A DNA stretch of 64,000 nucleotides from Glycomyces tritici. GTDB taxonomy: Bacteria > Actinomycetota > Actinomycetes > Mycobacteriales > Micromonosporaceae. Made by a program: the position numbers and the translations under genes. The notes beneath the pieces were generated by a model. It was not told where the DNA came from. It was given only the letters and a program-made list of their open reading frames with translations, and did not search any database. The stretch's first letter is position 1; the number at the start of each line of letters is the position of its first letter. Where the stretch lies: the NCBI RefSeq assembly GCF_030403505.1, contig NZ_JAUEMJ010000013.1, positions 1 through 64,000 of the forward strand, given 5' to 3'. Positions 25,996 through 34,870 of the stretch are shown one piece after another.

Positions 25996-28146
25996 TCAGG
26001 ACTCGCTGTTGCACATCGCGATGGCCTCCGTCACTTCTCCGCCGTTGACCAGGTGCAACACCGCCGGACCGTATTTGTCGAGTTTGGACTTACCGATGCC
26101 GTGGAGGGCGGCGAGCTCGGTGTCGGATCCCGGACATTGCTCGGCGATAGCGATCAAGGTCACATCCGTGAAGACCGTGAAGGCGGGTTTACCGTCCTGC
26201 TTGGCCACGCTGACGCGCCACTCGCGCAGCCGCTCGAACAGGCCTTCATCCATAGTGGCGGGACAATCGTCGCAATGCCCCAGCTTGCGGTCCCGCGCGT
26301 CGGTGAGCGGCTTGCCGCAGCCGGAGCAGTCGAGGACCTTGGCCTTCTTGCGCTCGCGCGGTTTCGGCGCCGCCGCACCGGGGTCGGACGGCCGCGGGAA
26401 GCCGCCGAGGCCCAGCGGCGCGAGGAAGCGGCAGAGCCGCCGCTCGCGCCCGCCCGCGTTCCGGGCGAGCCCGTAGGAGAGCTGCAGGCGCTCGCGGGCG
26501 CGCGTGATGCCCACGTACAGCAGGCGCCGCTCCTCCTCGAGCGCGGTCTCCGTGCGGGCGAAGGTGGTCGGCAGCGTGCCGTCGGCCAGGCCGACCAGGA
26601 ACACCGCGTCCCACTCCAGGCCCTTGGCCGCGTGGAGGCTCGCGAGGGTGACGCCCTCGACGGCCGGCGCGTGCTGCTCGGCGGCCCGCCGGGAGAGCTC
26701 GGCGCAGAACGCCTCGAGGTCCGGATCGGGCTGGCCGTCCTCGTCGGGGTTCGCCCGGTGGTGCTCCAGGAACTGCTCGGCGAGGGCCGCGATCGCGGCG
26801 ACCGCTTCGTACGCTTCGCGCTGCGCCCCACCGGAAGGCGCGGCGTCCGCACGCCAGCCGACCGCTTCGAGCGCGGCGGGCACCGCCTCGGCCAGCGGCA
26901 TCGCGCCGATCTCGGTCTTGGCGGCCGAGCGCAGGGCGACCACGGCCTGGCGCACCTCGGGCCGGTCGAAGAAGCGCGCCGCGCCGGTGATCACCGTGGG
27001 CACGCCGTAGGAGGCCAGCGCCTCTTCATACGCCTGCGACTGGGCGTTGGTGCGGTAGAGGACCGCGATCTCAGAGGGGCTCAGGCCGTCTGCGATGAAC
27101 TTGGAGCAGCGGCGGGCGATCATGTCCGCCTCCTCCGCCTCGTCGGCGAAGACCTCGGCGGTGACGGCGGGGCCGTCCGGCCGCTGGCCGACCAGTTCGA
27201 GGCGCATCTTCGCCTCACGCCCTTTGGACTCGCCGATGATCTGGTTGGCGAGGCCGACCACCTGGGGGGTGGAGCGGTAGTCGCGCACGAGGCGCACGAG
27301 CGAGGCGTTGCGGTACCGGCGGGTGAAGTCGAGCAGGTTCCGGGAGCTGGCGCCGGTGAAGGAGTAGATGGTCTGGCTGGCGTCGCCCACGACGGTGATG
27401 TCGTCGCGGTCGCCGACCCAGGCGTCGAGGAGCCGCTGCTGGAGCGGGGTGACGTCCTGGTACTCGTCGACGACGAAGAACCGGTACTGGCTGCGGATCT
27501 GGTCGGCGGTGGCGGCGTGGTCGGTGATGAGGTCGGCGGTGTACGCGAGCACGTCGGCGAAGTCCATGACGCCGGCGCGGCGCTTCGCCTCGATGTAGGC
27601 GGCGTAGACCTTGGCGACGTCTTCGGGGGCGGCGGGCGCGTCGCGACCGAGGGCGGCGATGGCGCTCACGTAGTCGTCGGGGCCGATGAGCGACGAAGCG
27701 GCCCATTCGATCTCGGTGGTGAGGTCGAAGTTCTTGGCGCGGGAGGTCTGGAGTCCGGCGCGGGCGGCGGCGATGGCCGTGAACTTGAGGGTGGAGTCGA
27801 CGAGCTCGGGGAGCTGGCCGCCGAAGCGGCGGGTGCCGAAGTAGCGGAGCTGGCGCAGCGCCGCGGAGTGGAAGGTGCGGGCGTTGACGCCGGCGACGCC
27901 GAGGCCGCGGAGGCGGTCGCGCATCTCCCCCGCCGCGCGGGCGGTGAAGGTGACGGCCGTGACGTGCTGGCCGCGCATGTCGCCGCGCAGCACCCGCCAG
28001 GCGATGCGGTGGGTGACCGCGCGGGTCTTGCCGGTGCCGGCGCCGGCGAGGATGCAGACCGGCCCGGGCGGGGCGGTCACCGCCTCGCGCTGTTCAGGGT
28101 CGAGTCCGGAGAGGAGTTGTTCGATGGCCTGATCGCGTGCGGTCAT
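25996..28146 (-). CDS. uvrD2: ATP-dependent DNA helicase UvrD2
   Basis: The protein has 716 residues. It is a superfamily 1A helicase with Walker A GAGTGKT (35-41), DEYQDVTPLQ motif II, GDASQTIYSF motif III and YVGITRARERL motif VI. The C-terminal part shows the UvrD2 hallmarks: a four-Cys patch (CSGC...CDDC) and an HRDC domain (LAALHGIGKSKLDKYG). UvrD2 is a DNA repair/replication helicase, essential in mycobacteria for its translocase part. It is divergent from mycoredoxin and upstream of whiB7, the conserved order. Confidence 0.96.
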   Translation of the reverse strand: MTARDQAIEQLLSGLDPEQREAVTAPPGPVCILAGAGTGKTRAVTHRIAWRVLRGDMRGQHVTAVTFTARAAGEMRDRLRGLGVAGVNARTFHSAALRQLRYFGTRRFGGQLPELVDSTLKFTAIAAARAGLQTSRAKNFDLTTEIEWAASSLIGPDDYVSAIAALGRDAPAAPEDVAKVYAAYIEAKRRAGVMDFADVLAYTADLITDHAATADQIRSQYRFFVVDEYQDVTPLQQRLLDAWVGDRDDITVVGDASQTIYSFTGASSRNLLDFTRRYRNASLVRLVRDYRSTPQVVGLANQIIGESKGREAKMRLELVGQRPDGPAVTAEVFADEAEEADMIARRCSKFIADGLSPSEIAVLYRTNAQSQAYEEALASYGVPTVITGAARFFDRPEVRQAVVALRSAAKTEIGAMPLAEAVPAALEAVGWRADAAPSGGAQREAYEAVAAIAALAEQFLEHHRANPDEDGQPDPDLEAFCAELSRRAAEQHAPAVEGVTLASLHAAKGLEWDAVFLVGLADGTLPTTFARTETALEEERRLLYVGITRARERLQLSYGLARNAGGRERRLCRFLAPLGLGGFPRPSDPGAAAPKPRERKKAKVLDCSGCGKPLTDARDRKLGHCDDCPATMDEGLFERLREWRVSVAKQDGKPAFTVFTDVTLIAIAEQCPGSDTELAALHGIGKSKLDKYGPAVLHLVNGGEVTEAIAMCNSES

Positions 28147-28292
28147 CCCCCCAGTCTCCCAGAGGCGTCCGACAGGAACTGCCGGGCCGCTGGCCCTCGG
28201 TCGGGGAACGTGAGGACCGCCACGATGATCTGCGTCGGGAAGGAATGCCCCCGGGCGGGCCCGCGTTAGTGTCGATAGACGAAGGAGGATCG

Positions 28293-28526
28293 ATGATCAC
28301 CATGTACAGCACCACCTGGTGCGGTTACTGCAAGCGGCTGAAGTCGGCGTTCGACCGGGAGGGCGTGCTCTTCAAAGAGGTCAACATCGAGGAGGACCCC
28401 GAGGCCGCGGCGTTCGTCATGGGGGTCAACGGCGGCAACATGACCGTCCCCACGGTGCTGTTCGAGGACGGCAGCGCGCTGACGAATCCTTCTCTCGCGC
28501 AGGTGAAAGCGAAGATCGGCGCTTGA
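28293..28526 (+). CDS. Mycoredoxin-type glutaredoxin
   Basis: The protein has 77 residues from ATG 28293 (GAAGGAGG upstream). The thioredoxin fold shows the active site TTWCGYC with Cys10 and Cys13 and the cis-Pro TVPTV. In mycothiol-using actinobacteria this protein (Mrx1, Rv3198A) reduces mycothiol mixed disulfides. The position beside uvrD2 supports the assignment. Confidence 0.92.
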   Translation: MITMYSTTWCGYCKRLKSAFDREGVLFKEVNIEEDPEAAAFVMGVNGGNMTVPTVLFEDGSALTNPSLAQVKAKIGA

Positions 28527-28584
28527 CCTGTGCCACATGCCGAGACTATGGTCACGTTTAGGACACAAAGCCGGTACGATGCCC

Positions 28585-28675
28585 TATAGTTGACTCGTCA
28601 AGCTTGCTTAGCGACTTCGAGGGGTGGTCGCTAAGCATTCAAGGCCCGGGATGGATCCGTCCCGGGCCTTTTTTC
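28585..28675 (+). ncRNA. Candidate small RNA with two hairpins and own promoter
   Basis: An orphan transcription unit fits between mycoredoxin and the EamA gene. It has a -10 TATAGT (28585-28590), a probable start near 28597, a perfect 10-bp stem GCTTAGCGAC/GTCGCTAAGC (28606-28615 and 28627-28636) with an 11-nt loop rich in G, and then a strong intrinsic terminator. The RNA would be about 80 nt. The -35 is poor. An mRNA leader of the EamA gene is excluded if the terminator works constitutively. Confidence 0.5.
28641..28674 (+). terminator. Strong terminator before the EamA gene
   Basis: AAGGCCCGGGA pairs with TCCCGGGCCTT (11 bp, 8-nt loop) and is followed by six T (28669-28674). It ends the candidate small RNA and insulates the EamA gene. 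Confidence 0.88.
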
Positions 28676-28706
28676 ATGTGCACTGTTCGTGAGCAATGGA
28701 GCCCGT

Positions 28707-29660
28707 ATGTCGTCACCCCGCGCCGCCCTCGGCGTCACCCTCGTTCTGGCCGCATCGCTGTTCTTCGGCGTCTGCGGCCCCTTCGGCAAAGTCGTGATCC
28801 AGGCCGGACTCACCCCGATCCAGGTCACGTGGCTGCGCATCTGCGGCGTCGGCCTCATCGCGGTCGCCGCCGCCGTCGTGCCGCTCCTGCGGCTGCGCGG
28901 CAATGGCGAGCGCCTCCCCTGGCGCGCGCTGGTCCTGTTCGGCCTCACCGCCATCGCCGCGGTGCAGGCCTTCTACTTCATCGCGGTCGAGCGCCTGCCC
29001 GTCGGCATCGCGCTCCTGCTGGAGTTCATGGGTCCCATCGTGGTCGTCGCCTGGGTCCGTTTCGTGCGCCGCACCGTGCTGCCGCGCGCCGCGGTGATCG
29101 GCACGCTCCTGAGCATCGCGGGCCTGTGCATCGTCGTCGAGGTCTGGTCGGGCCTGCGGCTCGACGCGGTGGGCCTCGTCGCCGGTTCGGCCGCGGCCGC
29201 CTGCCAGGCCACGTACTTCCTCTCAGGTGAGCGGCTCACTGCGAAAGTAGACGTGCGGGTGCTGCTCGCGGTCGGCTTCGCCGTGGGCGCGGTCGCCTTG
29301 GCGCCCTTCGCCGCGCCGTGGGCGCTCGACTGGTCGGCGCTGTCCTCGCAGGTCGCGCTCGGCGGCGTCGAGACCACCGGGCTGGTCAGCGTGCTCCTGC
29401 TCATCGGCTGCACCGCGCTCGCGTACGGGCTCGGCCTGAGCGGGCTGCGCTTCATCACGGCGCCCGTCGCCGGCGGCATCGGGTACGCCGAGGTCGTGGT
29501 CGCCTCGCTCTCCGCGTGGGCGCTGCTCGGCGAGGCGCTGACGGTGCCGCAGGTCATCGGCGGGTTCGTCGTGATCGCCGGGGTGTTCACCGCGCAGCGC
29601 GCCGTGTCGGCCAAGACCGTCTCGGACGAGACGGCCGAAGCCGCGGTCACGAAGGTCTAA
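28707..29660 (+). CDS. EamA-family (DMT) transporter
   Basis: The protein has 317 residues from ATG 28707 with GGAG upstream. Ten membrane helices are arranged as two EamA repeats (WLRICGVGLIAVAAAVVPLL; FITAPVAGGIGYAEVVVASL). It belongs to the RhtA/YdcZ-like drug/metabolite exporters, likely an amino-acid or metabolite exporter. Its stop overlaps the stop of convergent nudC. Confidence 0.9.
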   Translation: MSSPRAALGVTLVLAASLFFGVCGPFGKVVIQAGLTPIQVTWLRICGVGLIAVAAAVVPLLRLRGNGERLPWRALVLFGLTAIAAVQAFYFIAVERLPVGIALLLEFMGPIVVVAWVRFVRRTVLPRAAVIGTLLSIAGLCIVVEVWSGLRLDAVGLVAGSAAAACQATYFLSGERLTAKVDVRVLLAVGFAVGAVALAPFAAPWALDWSALSSQVALGGVETTGLVSVLLLIGCTALAYGLGLSGLRFITAPVAGGIGYAEVVVASLSAWALLGEALTVPQVIGGFVVIAGVFTAQRAVSAKTVSDETAEAAVTKV

Positions 29661-30538
29661 CGTTCGGCCAGCCAGCCGTCGATCAGGAAGCGCGCGATGG
29701 AGATCCGCACGGCGCTCGGCGTCGTGTCCTCCGTGTCGACCCACATCTGCCGCACCTCGTCGCGGGTGAACCAGCGCGCGTCCGTGATCTCCTCCGCCTG
29801 GAGGAGCAGTTGCTGCGCGGGGTCGGCGGTGGCGCGGTAGCCGAGCATGAGCGACCGCGGGTAGGGCCACGGCTGGCTCGAGACGTACTCGAGCCGGTCG
29901 ATCTTGATGCCGATCTCTTCGCCCACCTCGCGGTGCACGGCGGCCTCCGCGGACTCGCCGGGCTCGACGAAACCGGCGATGCACGCGTACCGGTTGCTGC
30001 GGACCGCGGCCGGGCCTGTCTTGGGGGTGCCGGAGTAGCGGCGGTGCTGGGCGAGCAGCACGCGGTCGGCGCCGTCGTCGATGAGGACGATCACGGCCGG
30101 GTCGGTGCGCGGGAAGACCGGGCGGCCCGACACGGCCTCGAGCTCCCAGCCCGCCTGGCGGGCGGTGAGGGGCTCGCCGGTGGTCGGGTGGAACCGGTAG
30201 GTCGCGTGCCAGTGGCCGATCGCGATGGCCTGCACGGCGATCGCGAGGTCGCGGCGGTCCCAGTCCGGCCTGATCCAGCGGCCGGGGAGGCCGTCGGGCA
30301 GGTCGGCGAGGACGGTGAACACGGGCGGGCCGTCGCCGCCGAGGTAGACCCGCTGGCCTTCGGGCGCGGTCGCCGCGTCGAAGTAGTGCAGGCCGTCCTC
30401 GTCCGCCGCGATGCGCTCGTTCACCGGGTCGCAGACGACGATCTGCGCCTGCTCCCAAGCGGTGGCGAGCCATTCGTCGTCGCCGCGGTGCTCGCCGAAC
30501 CGGTCGAGCACGTCGATCGCCAAGGGCGGGTGGCTCAT
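29657..30538 (-). CDS. nudC: NADH pyrophosphatase NudC-like Nudix hydrolase
   Basis: The protein has 293 residues. The Nudix box (residues 189-211) keeps GFVEPGE, REVGEE and GI, and the NudC signature SQPWPYPRSLM follows. It hydrolyses NAD(H), and related proteins remove NAD caps from RNA. The zinc-ribbon cysteines normally before the Nudix domain are missing: the region reads HATYRFHPTTGEPL where CxxC is expected. The ATG overlaps the stop of the M16 gene upstream (ATGA), so it is the last gene of a three-gene operon. Confidence 0.92.
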   Translation of the reverse strand: MSHPPLAIDVLDRFGEHRGDDEWLATAWEQAQIVVCDPVNERIAADEDGLHYFDAATAPEGQRVYLGGDGPPVFTVLADLPDGLPGRWIRPDWDRRDLAIAVQAIAIGHWHATYRFHPTTGEPLTARQAGWELEAVSGRPVFPRTDPAVIVLIDDGADRVLLAQHRRYSGTPKTGPAAVRSNRYACIAGFVEPGESAEAAVHREVGEEIGIKIDRLEYVSSQPWPYPRSLMLGYRATADPAQQLLLQAEEITDARWFTRDEVRQMWVDTEDTTPSAVRISIARFLIDGWLAER

Positions 30539-31845
30539 GCGGTCTCGATCTCCCCGAACTCGCTGAGCGATTCGCGGATCTCCCCGCCGTCGCCGAGCAC
30601 CACGGTGACGGCGCGGTCGGGGTCGAGCCGCTCGGCCGCGACCCGCTGGATGTCGGCGGGCGTGACCTCGCGGATGCGCTCGGAGTGCTCGGCGAGCCAG
30701 GAGAGCGGGAGGCCCGAGGCGGCGAGCACGGAGATGTAGTTGGCGATGCCGGCCTGGGTCGCGGTGGCGAGCTTGACCGAGCCGAGCGCGTAGCGGCGGG
30801 CCAGGTCGAGTTCGTCGGCGGCCGGCGGGCGCTCGGCCATGCCGCGCAGTTCGGCGCGGACCTCCGCGAGCGCGGGGCCGGTGACCTCGGTGGCGACGTC
30901 GACGGCGGCGAGCTGGATCGAGCCGGCCGGCGAGTGGTCCACGCGCGAGCGCGGCGAGTAGCCGTAGCCCTTGGTCTCGCGCAGGTTCATGACCAGGCGC
31001 GAGGAGAAGTAGCCGCCGAAGACCATGTTCGCGAGGTGCTGCGCGGCGTTGTCCGGGTGGGTGCGCTCGACGGCCGGGTAGGCGACGCGGATCGCGGACT
31101 GCACCGAGCCGGGCCGGTCCACCAGGACGAGCGGTCCCGGGACGATCCCGGGCAGCGGCTCCATGAGGCGCGGCGCGCCCGCGCCGTTCCAGTCGCCGAG
31201 GGCCTTCTCGACGGCGGCGAAGGCCGCGTCGGTGTCGATGTCCCCCACGATGACCAGGCGCGCGCCGGCCGGGTGCACGCGCGAGGCGTGCAGGGCGAGG
31301 ACCGCGTCGCGTTCGACGGCCTCGACTTCGGCGGCGGTCGGCTGCTGGTGGCCGTACGGGTGGCCGCTCCACAGGCGCGCGTCGAGGACGCGGTTGACCT
31401 GGAAGTCCGGCTGCTGCTCGGCGACCGAGAGGCCGTCGATGATGCGCGAGCGCTCGACCGCGAGCGGGCCCTCCGGGTACTCGGCGGCCTTGAGGAGGTC
31501 GCCGAGGACCTCCAGGAGTTCGGGCAGGCCGGTGGCGAGGCTGTTGCCGGACAAGGCGATCCGGTCCGGGTCGGCCCCGGCGCCGAGCGCGCCGCCGACG
31601 CCTTGGAGGCGCTGGGCGATCTCGGTCATCGAGGCGGTCTCGGTGCCGGAGAACAGGGCCGCGGAGAGCAGGTCGGCGACGGCGAGGTCGGCGTGCGCGG
31701 CCGGGATCGACAGGCGCACCTCGGCGAGCGGGACGCCGGGGCGGCGCGTGAGCAGCACCCGGAGGCCGTTCGGGAGGGTCCGCTCGACCGGGACCGGCAA
31801 GGACAGCGGGACTTCCGGCGCGAGACCGGGAATGACGTTGCTCAC
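30535..31845 (-). CDS. M16 peptidase-like protein, non-catalytic partner
   Basis: The protein has 436 residues from GTG 31845 (GGAGGAG upstream), overlapping the stop of the M16 gene before it (GTGA). The two-lobe M16 fold is clear, but the HxxEH zinc site is replaced (ADLLSAALFSGTE). The C-terminal R/Y region is retained (NLRETKGYGYSPRS). This matches the inactive subunit of heterodimeric M16B peptidases. Confidence 0.92.
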   Translation of the reverse strand: MSNVIPGLAPEVPLSLPVPVERTLPNGLRVLLTRRPGVPLAEVRLSIPAAHADLAVADLLSAALFSGTETASMTEIAQRLQGVGGALGAGADPDRIALSGNSLATGLPELLEVLGDLLKAAEYPEGPLAVERSRIIDGLSVAEQQPDFQVNRVLDARLWSGHPYGHQQPTAAEVEAVERDAVLALHASRVHPAGARLVIVGDIDTDAAFAAVEKALGDWNGAGAPRLMEPLPGIVPGPLVLVDRPGSVQSAIRVAYPAVERTHPDNAAQHLANMVFGGYFSSRLVMNLRETKGYGYSPRSRVDHSPAGSIQLAAVDVATEVTGPALAEVRAELRGMAERPPAADELDLARRYALGSVKLATATQAGIANYISVLAASGLPLSWLAEHSERIREVTPADIQRVAAERLDPDRAVTVVLGDGGEIRESLSEFGEIETA

Positions 31846-33143
31846 TGCGCTCCTCCAGGAATGACTTCGAGAACTGCGCGGCGGTTCGGCGTCAGCGCCG
31901 CCGCCGCTCGGGCGACGGCCTCGGCGGTGACCTCGCCGAGCAGGACCGGGAAGCGCGTCGACATCGCGGCGTCGCCGTGGAAGATCTCGGCGGTCGCGAA
32001 GCGGCGCGAGCGTCCCATCACCGAATCGTCGCCGCGCAGCAGCTGGGCGGCGACGCGGGCCTTGACGCGGTCGAGCTCGGCCTCGTCGACGCCTTCGGCG
32101 ATGCGAGCGAGCTCCTCCTGGATCGTGCCGAGCACGGTGTCGACGGCGTTGCCCGGCGGCAGGAACGCCTGCACGAGCATCACCGTCGGTCCGCGGGACG
32201 CGAAGGGCTCGGCCATGAACGTGGTGTGCGCGGCCACGGCCGTGGCGGTGCGGTCGGTGTGGATGAGCCGCTCGACCAGGCGCGAAGCGTCGCCGTCGGT
32301 GAGGAGCTCGCCGAGGACCACGTACGCCAGGAAGTCGTCGAGCTCGGTGACCGGGTCCGGAACGCGCCAGGCGACCGCGACGGCCGGGAGGGTCGCGCGC
32401 TCGTCGGTGTACGAGACGCGGCGTTCGGCGCTGAGGTCCGGTTCGGCGAACGACGGGTGCACCGGCGCAGTGCGGGCCTCCACGTTCCCGAAGTGGCGTT
32501 CGACCAGCTCGCGGGCCTGCGCTGGGTCGAAGTCGCCCGCGACCGAGAGGACCGCGTTCGAGGCCGGGTAGTAGGCGTTGAAGAACGACTGCGCGTCCTC
32601 CACCGTGGCGGCGTCGAGGTCGACGAACGAGCCGTAGCCGTCGTGCGAGTTCGCGAAGGTGTCGAACATGACCGGCGGGAGCTTGATCCACGGGAAGCCG
32701 CCGTAGGGGCGGTTGAGGACGTTGACCCGGATCTCCTCCTTCACCACCGAGACCTGGTTCGCCAGGTTCTCCTCGGTGATCGCCGGGCCGCGCATGCGGT
32801 CGGCCTCCAGGAACAGCGCGAGTTCGAGGCCGTTGGACGGCAGGAGGTTGAAGTAGTCCGTGTAGTCGATGTGGGTCGAGCCGTTGAAGGTCCCGCCCGC
32901 GGACTGCACGTGCCGCATGTGCTCGGCCTTGCCCACGTTGTGGGAGCCCTGGAACATCATGTGCTCGAACAGGTGGGCGAATCCGGTGCGGCCCTCGGGC
33001 TCGGAGCGCATGCCCACGTCGTACACCACCGCTACGCCGACCACCGGTGCCCCGGGGTCCGGCGCGAGGACCACCCGCAGCCCGTTGCCGAGCTTGAACC
33101 GCTCGATCGCGAACGCCGGAGCGGGAATCGTCGCAACAGTCAT
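31842..33143 (-). CDS. M16 zinc peptidase, catalytic subunit
   Basis: The protein has 433 residues. The inverted zinc motif HLFEH (His57, Glu60, His61) is intact, with a downstream EE-containing helix (VVKEEIRVNVLN) supplying the third ligand. It resembles mitochondrial processing peptidase beta and PqqL-type M16B proteins. It probably forms a heterodimer with the coupled downstream product. No export signal is seen, so it should be cytoplasmic. Confidence 0.94.
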   Translation of the reverse strand: MTVATIPAPAFAIERFKLGNGLRVVLAPDPGAPVVGVAVVYDVGMRSEPEGRTGFAHLFEHMMFQGSHNVGKAEHMRHVQSAGGTFNGSTHIDYTDYFNLLPSNGLELALFLEADRMRGPAITEENLANQVSVVKEEIRVNVLNRPYGGFPWIKLPPVMFDTFANSHDGYGSFVDLDAATVEDAQSFFNAYYPASNAVLSVAGDFDPAQARELVERHFGNVEARTAPVHPSFAEPDLSAERRVSYTDERATLPAVAVAWRVPDPVTELDDFLAYVVLGELLTDGDASRLVERLIHTDRTATAVAAHTTFMAEPFASRGPTVMLVQAFLPPGNAVDTVLGTIQEELARIAEGVDEAELDRVKARVAAQLLRGDDSVMGRSRRFATAEIFHGDAAMSTRFPVLLGEVTAEAVARAAAALTPNRRAVLEVIPGGAQ

Positions 33144-33243
33144 GGCCGAACCCTATCTCAGCTCGGTGTACCAGCCCCGCCAAGCAATGGCCCGCAAGCC
33201 GCGTCGGCCGCGCCGAGGAGTTCGCGGCGTTCGTCACAAGCGC

Positions 33244-33272
33244 TTGGAAACGGCACGAATTCCTGCTTGACT
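33244..33272 (+). promoter_or_regulatory. Possible promoter of the met leader/transporter operon
   Basis: TTGGAA (33244-33249), a 17-bp spacer and TTGACT (33267-33272) form a -35/-10-like pair. The start would fall at or near the A of the leader-peptide ATG (33281), i.e. a leaderless small frame. The -10 is a weak match. Confidence 0.4.
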
Positions 33273-33280
33273 TCTGGGCT

Positions 33281-33355
33281 ATGAACTCGGAGCACATCGA
33301 ACGCCTCAGCGCCGCCCGCGGCGCCGCGTCGTGCTGCCGAATGTGCGCCTGCTGA
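33281..33355 (+). CDS. Cys-rich leader peptide upstream of metNIQ
   Basis: The frame has 24 codons, starting [10 protein letters not shown] and ending SCCRMCAC, so four of the last seven codons are Cys and one is Met. Such Cys-rich leader peptides precede sulfur genes in actinobacteria and control them by ribosome stalling when charged tRNA-Cys is scarce. It lies 64 bp before metN. No Shine-Dalgarno site is seen, which fits a leaderless mRNA. A small CCGC/GCGG hairpin lies between it and metN. Confidence 0.7.
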   Translation: MNSEHIERLSAARGAASCCRMCAC

Positions 33356-33419
33356 GGGCTCCTGCACCGCCGCGCCCCGAAGCGGCGATCTCCCACAGCG
33401 AAAGCGATCTTCCTTCCTC

Positions 33420-34187
33420 ATGGAACCAAGACCCGGTATCCGCCTGTCCGGCGTGACCAAGCGCTTCGGCGATCTGGCCGCCCTCGACGGCATCGACCTC
33501 GAGGTCGCCCCCGGCGAGATCTTCGGCATCCTCGGCCGCTCCGGCGCCGGCAAGTCGACGCTCCTGCGCACCGTCAACCTCCTCACCAGGCCCGATGCGG
33601 GCACGGTCGAGGTCGACGGCGTCGAGCTCACCGGCCTGCGCGGCCGCGAGCTGCGCGCGTCCCGGTCCAAGACCGCGATGATCTTCCAGCACTTCAACCT
33701 CCTCTCGAACCGCAACGCGGCGTCCAATGTGGCCCTGCCCCTGCGCTTCCGCCGGGTGCCGCGCGCCGAACGGCGCGAACGCGCCCTCGAACTGCTGGAC
33801 CTCGTGGGCCTCTCCGACAAGGCCAAGGCCTACCCCGGGCAGCTCTCCGGCGGCCAGCGCCAGCGGCTGGCGATCGCCCGCGCGCTGTCCACGGCGCCGG
33901 CGGTGCTGCTCTCCGATGAGGCCACGAGCGCGCTCGACACCGACACGACCGACGAGATCCTGGACCTCCTCTCGCGGCTCAACCGCGAGCTGGGGCTCAC
34001 GATCCTGCTCATCACCCACGAGCTCGAAGTGATCACCCGCATCTGCCACCGCGCTGCGGTGATGGAGGAGGGCCGGTTCGTCGAGATCGGCGCCGTCCCC
34101 GAACTCCTCGCAGACCCGGGCTCGCGCCTGGGCGGTCAGGCCCGGCGTCTCGCGGCCCGCCTGCTCGGCGAGGAGGTGGCCCGATGA
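33420..34187 (+). CDS. metN: Methionine/sulfur amino-acid ABC transporter ATPase MetN
   Basis: The protein has 255 residues. Walker [10 protein letters not shown] is at 39-47, the Q-loop reads [12 protein letters not shown], the signature LSGGQRQRL, Walker [20 protein letters not shown] and the neighbouring genes identify MetN. It is about 85 residues shorter than usual: the C-terminal NIL/ACT domain that senses methionine is absent. Only pyrimidine-rich sequence precedes the ATG, which suggests dependence on upstream translation. The substrate could be methionine or, given the leader peptide, cystine or a derivative. Confidence 0.9.
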   Translation: MEPRPGIRLSGVTKRFGDLAALDGIDLEVAPGEIFGILGRSGAGKSTLLRTVNLLTRPDAGTVEVDGVELTGLRGRELRASRSKTAMIFQHFNLLSNRNAASNVALPLRFRRVPRAERRERALELLDLVGLSDKAKAYPGQLSGGQRQRLAIARALSTAPAVLLSDEATSALDTDTTDEILDLLSRLNRELGLTILLITHELEVITRICHRAAVMEEGRFVEIGAVPELLADPGSRLGGQARRLAARLLGEEVAR

Positions 34188-34837
34188 CGGACCGACTCGT
34201 CGAACTGCTGACCGAGGCGTTCTGGGAGACCCTGCACATCGTGGCGGTCGCGGGTGCGTGGACGCTGCTGGGCGGGCTGCTGCTCGGCACGATCCTGTAC
34301 ATCACGTCCAAGTCCGGCCCGAAGCCGATCACGCTCGTCAACGCGCCGCTGGGCCTGGTCGTGAACATCGGCCGGAGCGCTCCGTTCGTGCTGCTCATGG
34401 TCGCGGTCGTGCCGCTCACCCGCCTCATCACCGGGACGAGCATCGGCACTGAGGCGGCGATCGTGCCGCTCGCCGTGGCGTCCATCCCGTTCTTCGCGCG
34501 CCTCGTCGAGGGCGCGCTCCTCGAAGTCCAGCCGGGCCTCATCGAGGCGGCCCGCTCGATGGGCGCGGGGACTCCCGCGCTCGTGTGGCGGGTCGTGCTC
34601 CCCGAGTCCACGCCCGGCCTGATCCGCGGTTTCACCGTGACGCTCGTCGCGATCGTCTCGTACTCCGCGATGGCGGGCATCGTGGGCGGCGGCGGCCTCG
34701 GCGACCTCGCCTACCGCTACGGCTACCAGCGTTTCGAGACCGAGTACATGATCTGGCCGCTGGTCATCCTCGTCGTGCTCGTGCAGCTCTTCCAGATCCT
34801 CGGCGACCGGTGCGCCCGCACCCTCGACCGCCGCTGA
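34184..34837 (+). CDS. metI: Methionine-type ABC transporter permease MetI
   Basis: The protein has 217 residues with five membrane helices. The MetI permease motif is seen ([40 protein letters not shown]). The start ATG overlaps the metN stop (ATGA) and is preceded by GAGGAGG. Confidence 0.94.
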   Translation: MTDRLVELLTEAFWETLHIVAVAGAWTLLGGLLLGTILYITSKSGPKPITLVNAPLGLVVNIGRSAPFVLLMVAVVPLTRLITGTSIGTEAAIVPLAVASIPFFARLVEGALLEVQPGLIEAARSMGAGTPALVWRVVLPESTPGLIRGFTVTLVAIVSYSAMAGIVGGGGLGDLAYRYGYQRFETEYMIWPLVILVVLVQLFQILGDRCARTLDRR

Positions 34838-34870
34838 AGTTATTTCCCTACCTTCCTTAGGAGCAACACC

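Noticed and set aside
26053..28269. Plus-strand open frame of 738 codons opposite uvrD2
   Set aside because: Same antisense effect; no motif and no ribosome site, and the uvrD2 motifs are unmistakable.
28597..28675. Candidate small RNA as 6C RNA
   Set aside because: The first loop is G-rich rather than a run of C, and the second hairpin is a plain terminator.
33144..33419. SAM riboswitch before metN
   Set aside because: I could not build the conserved core helices; the Cys-rich leader peptide explains the region better.
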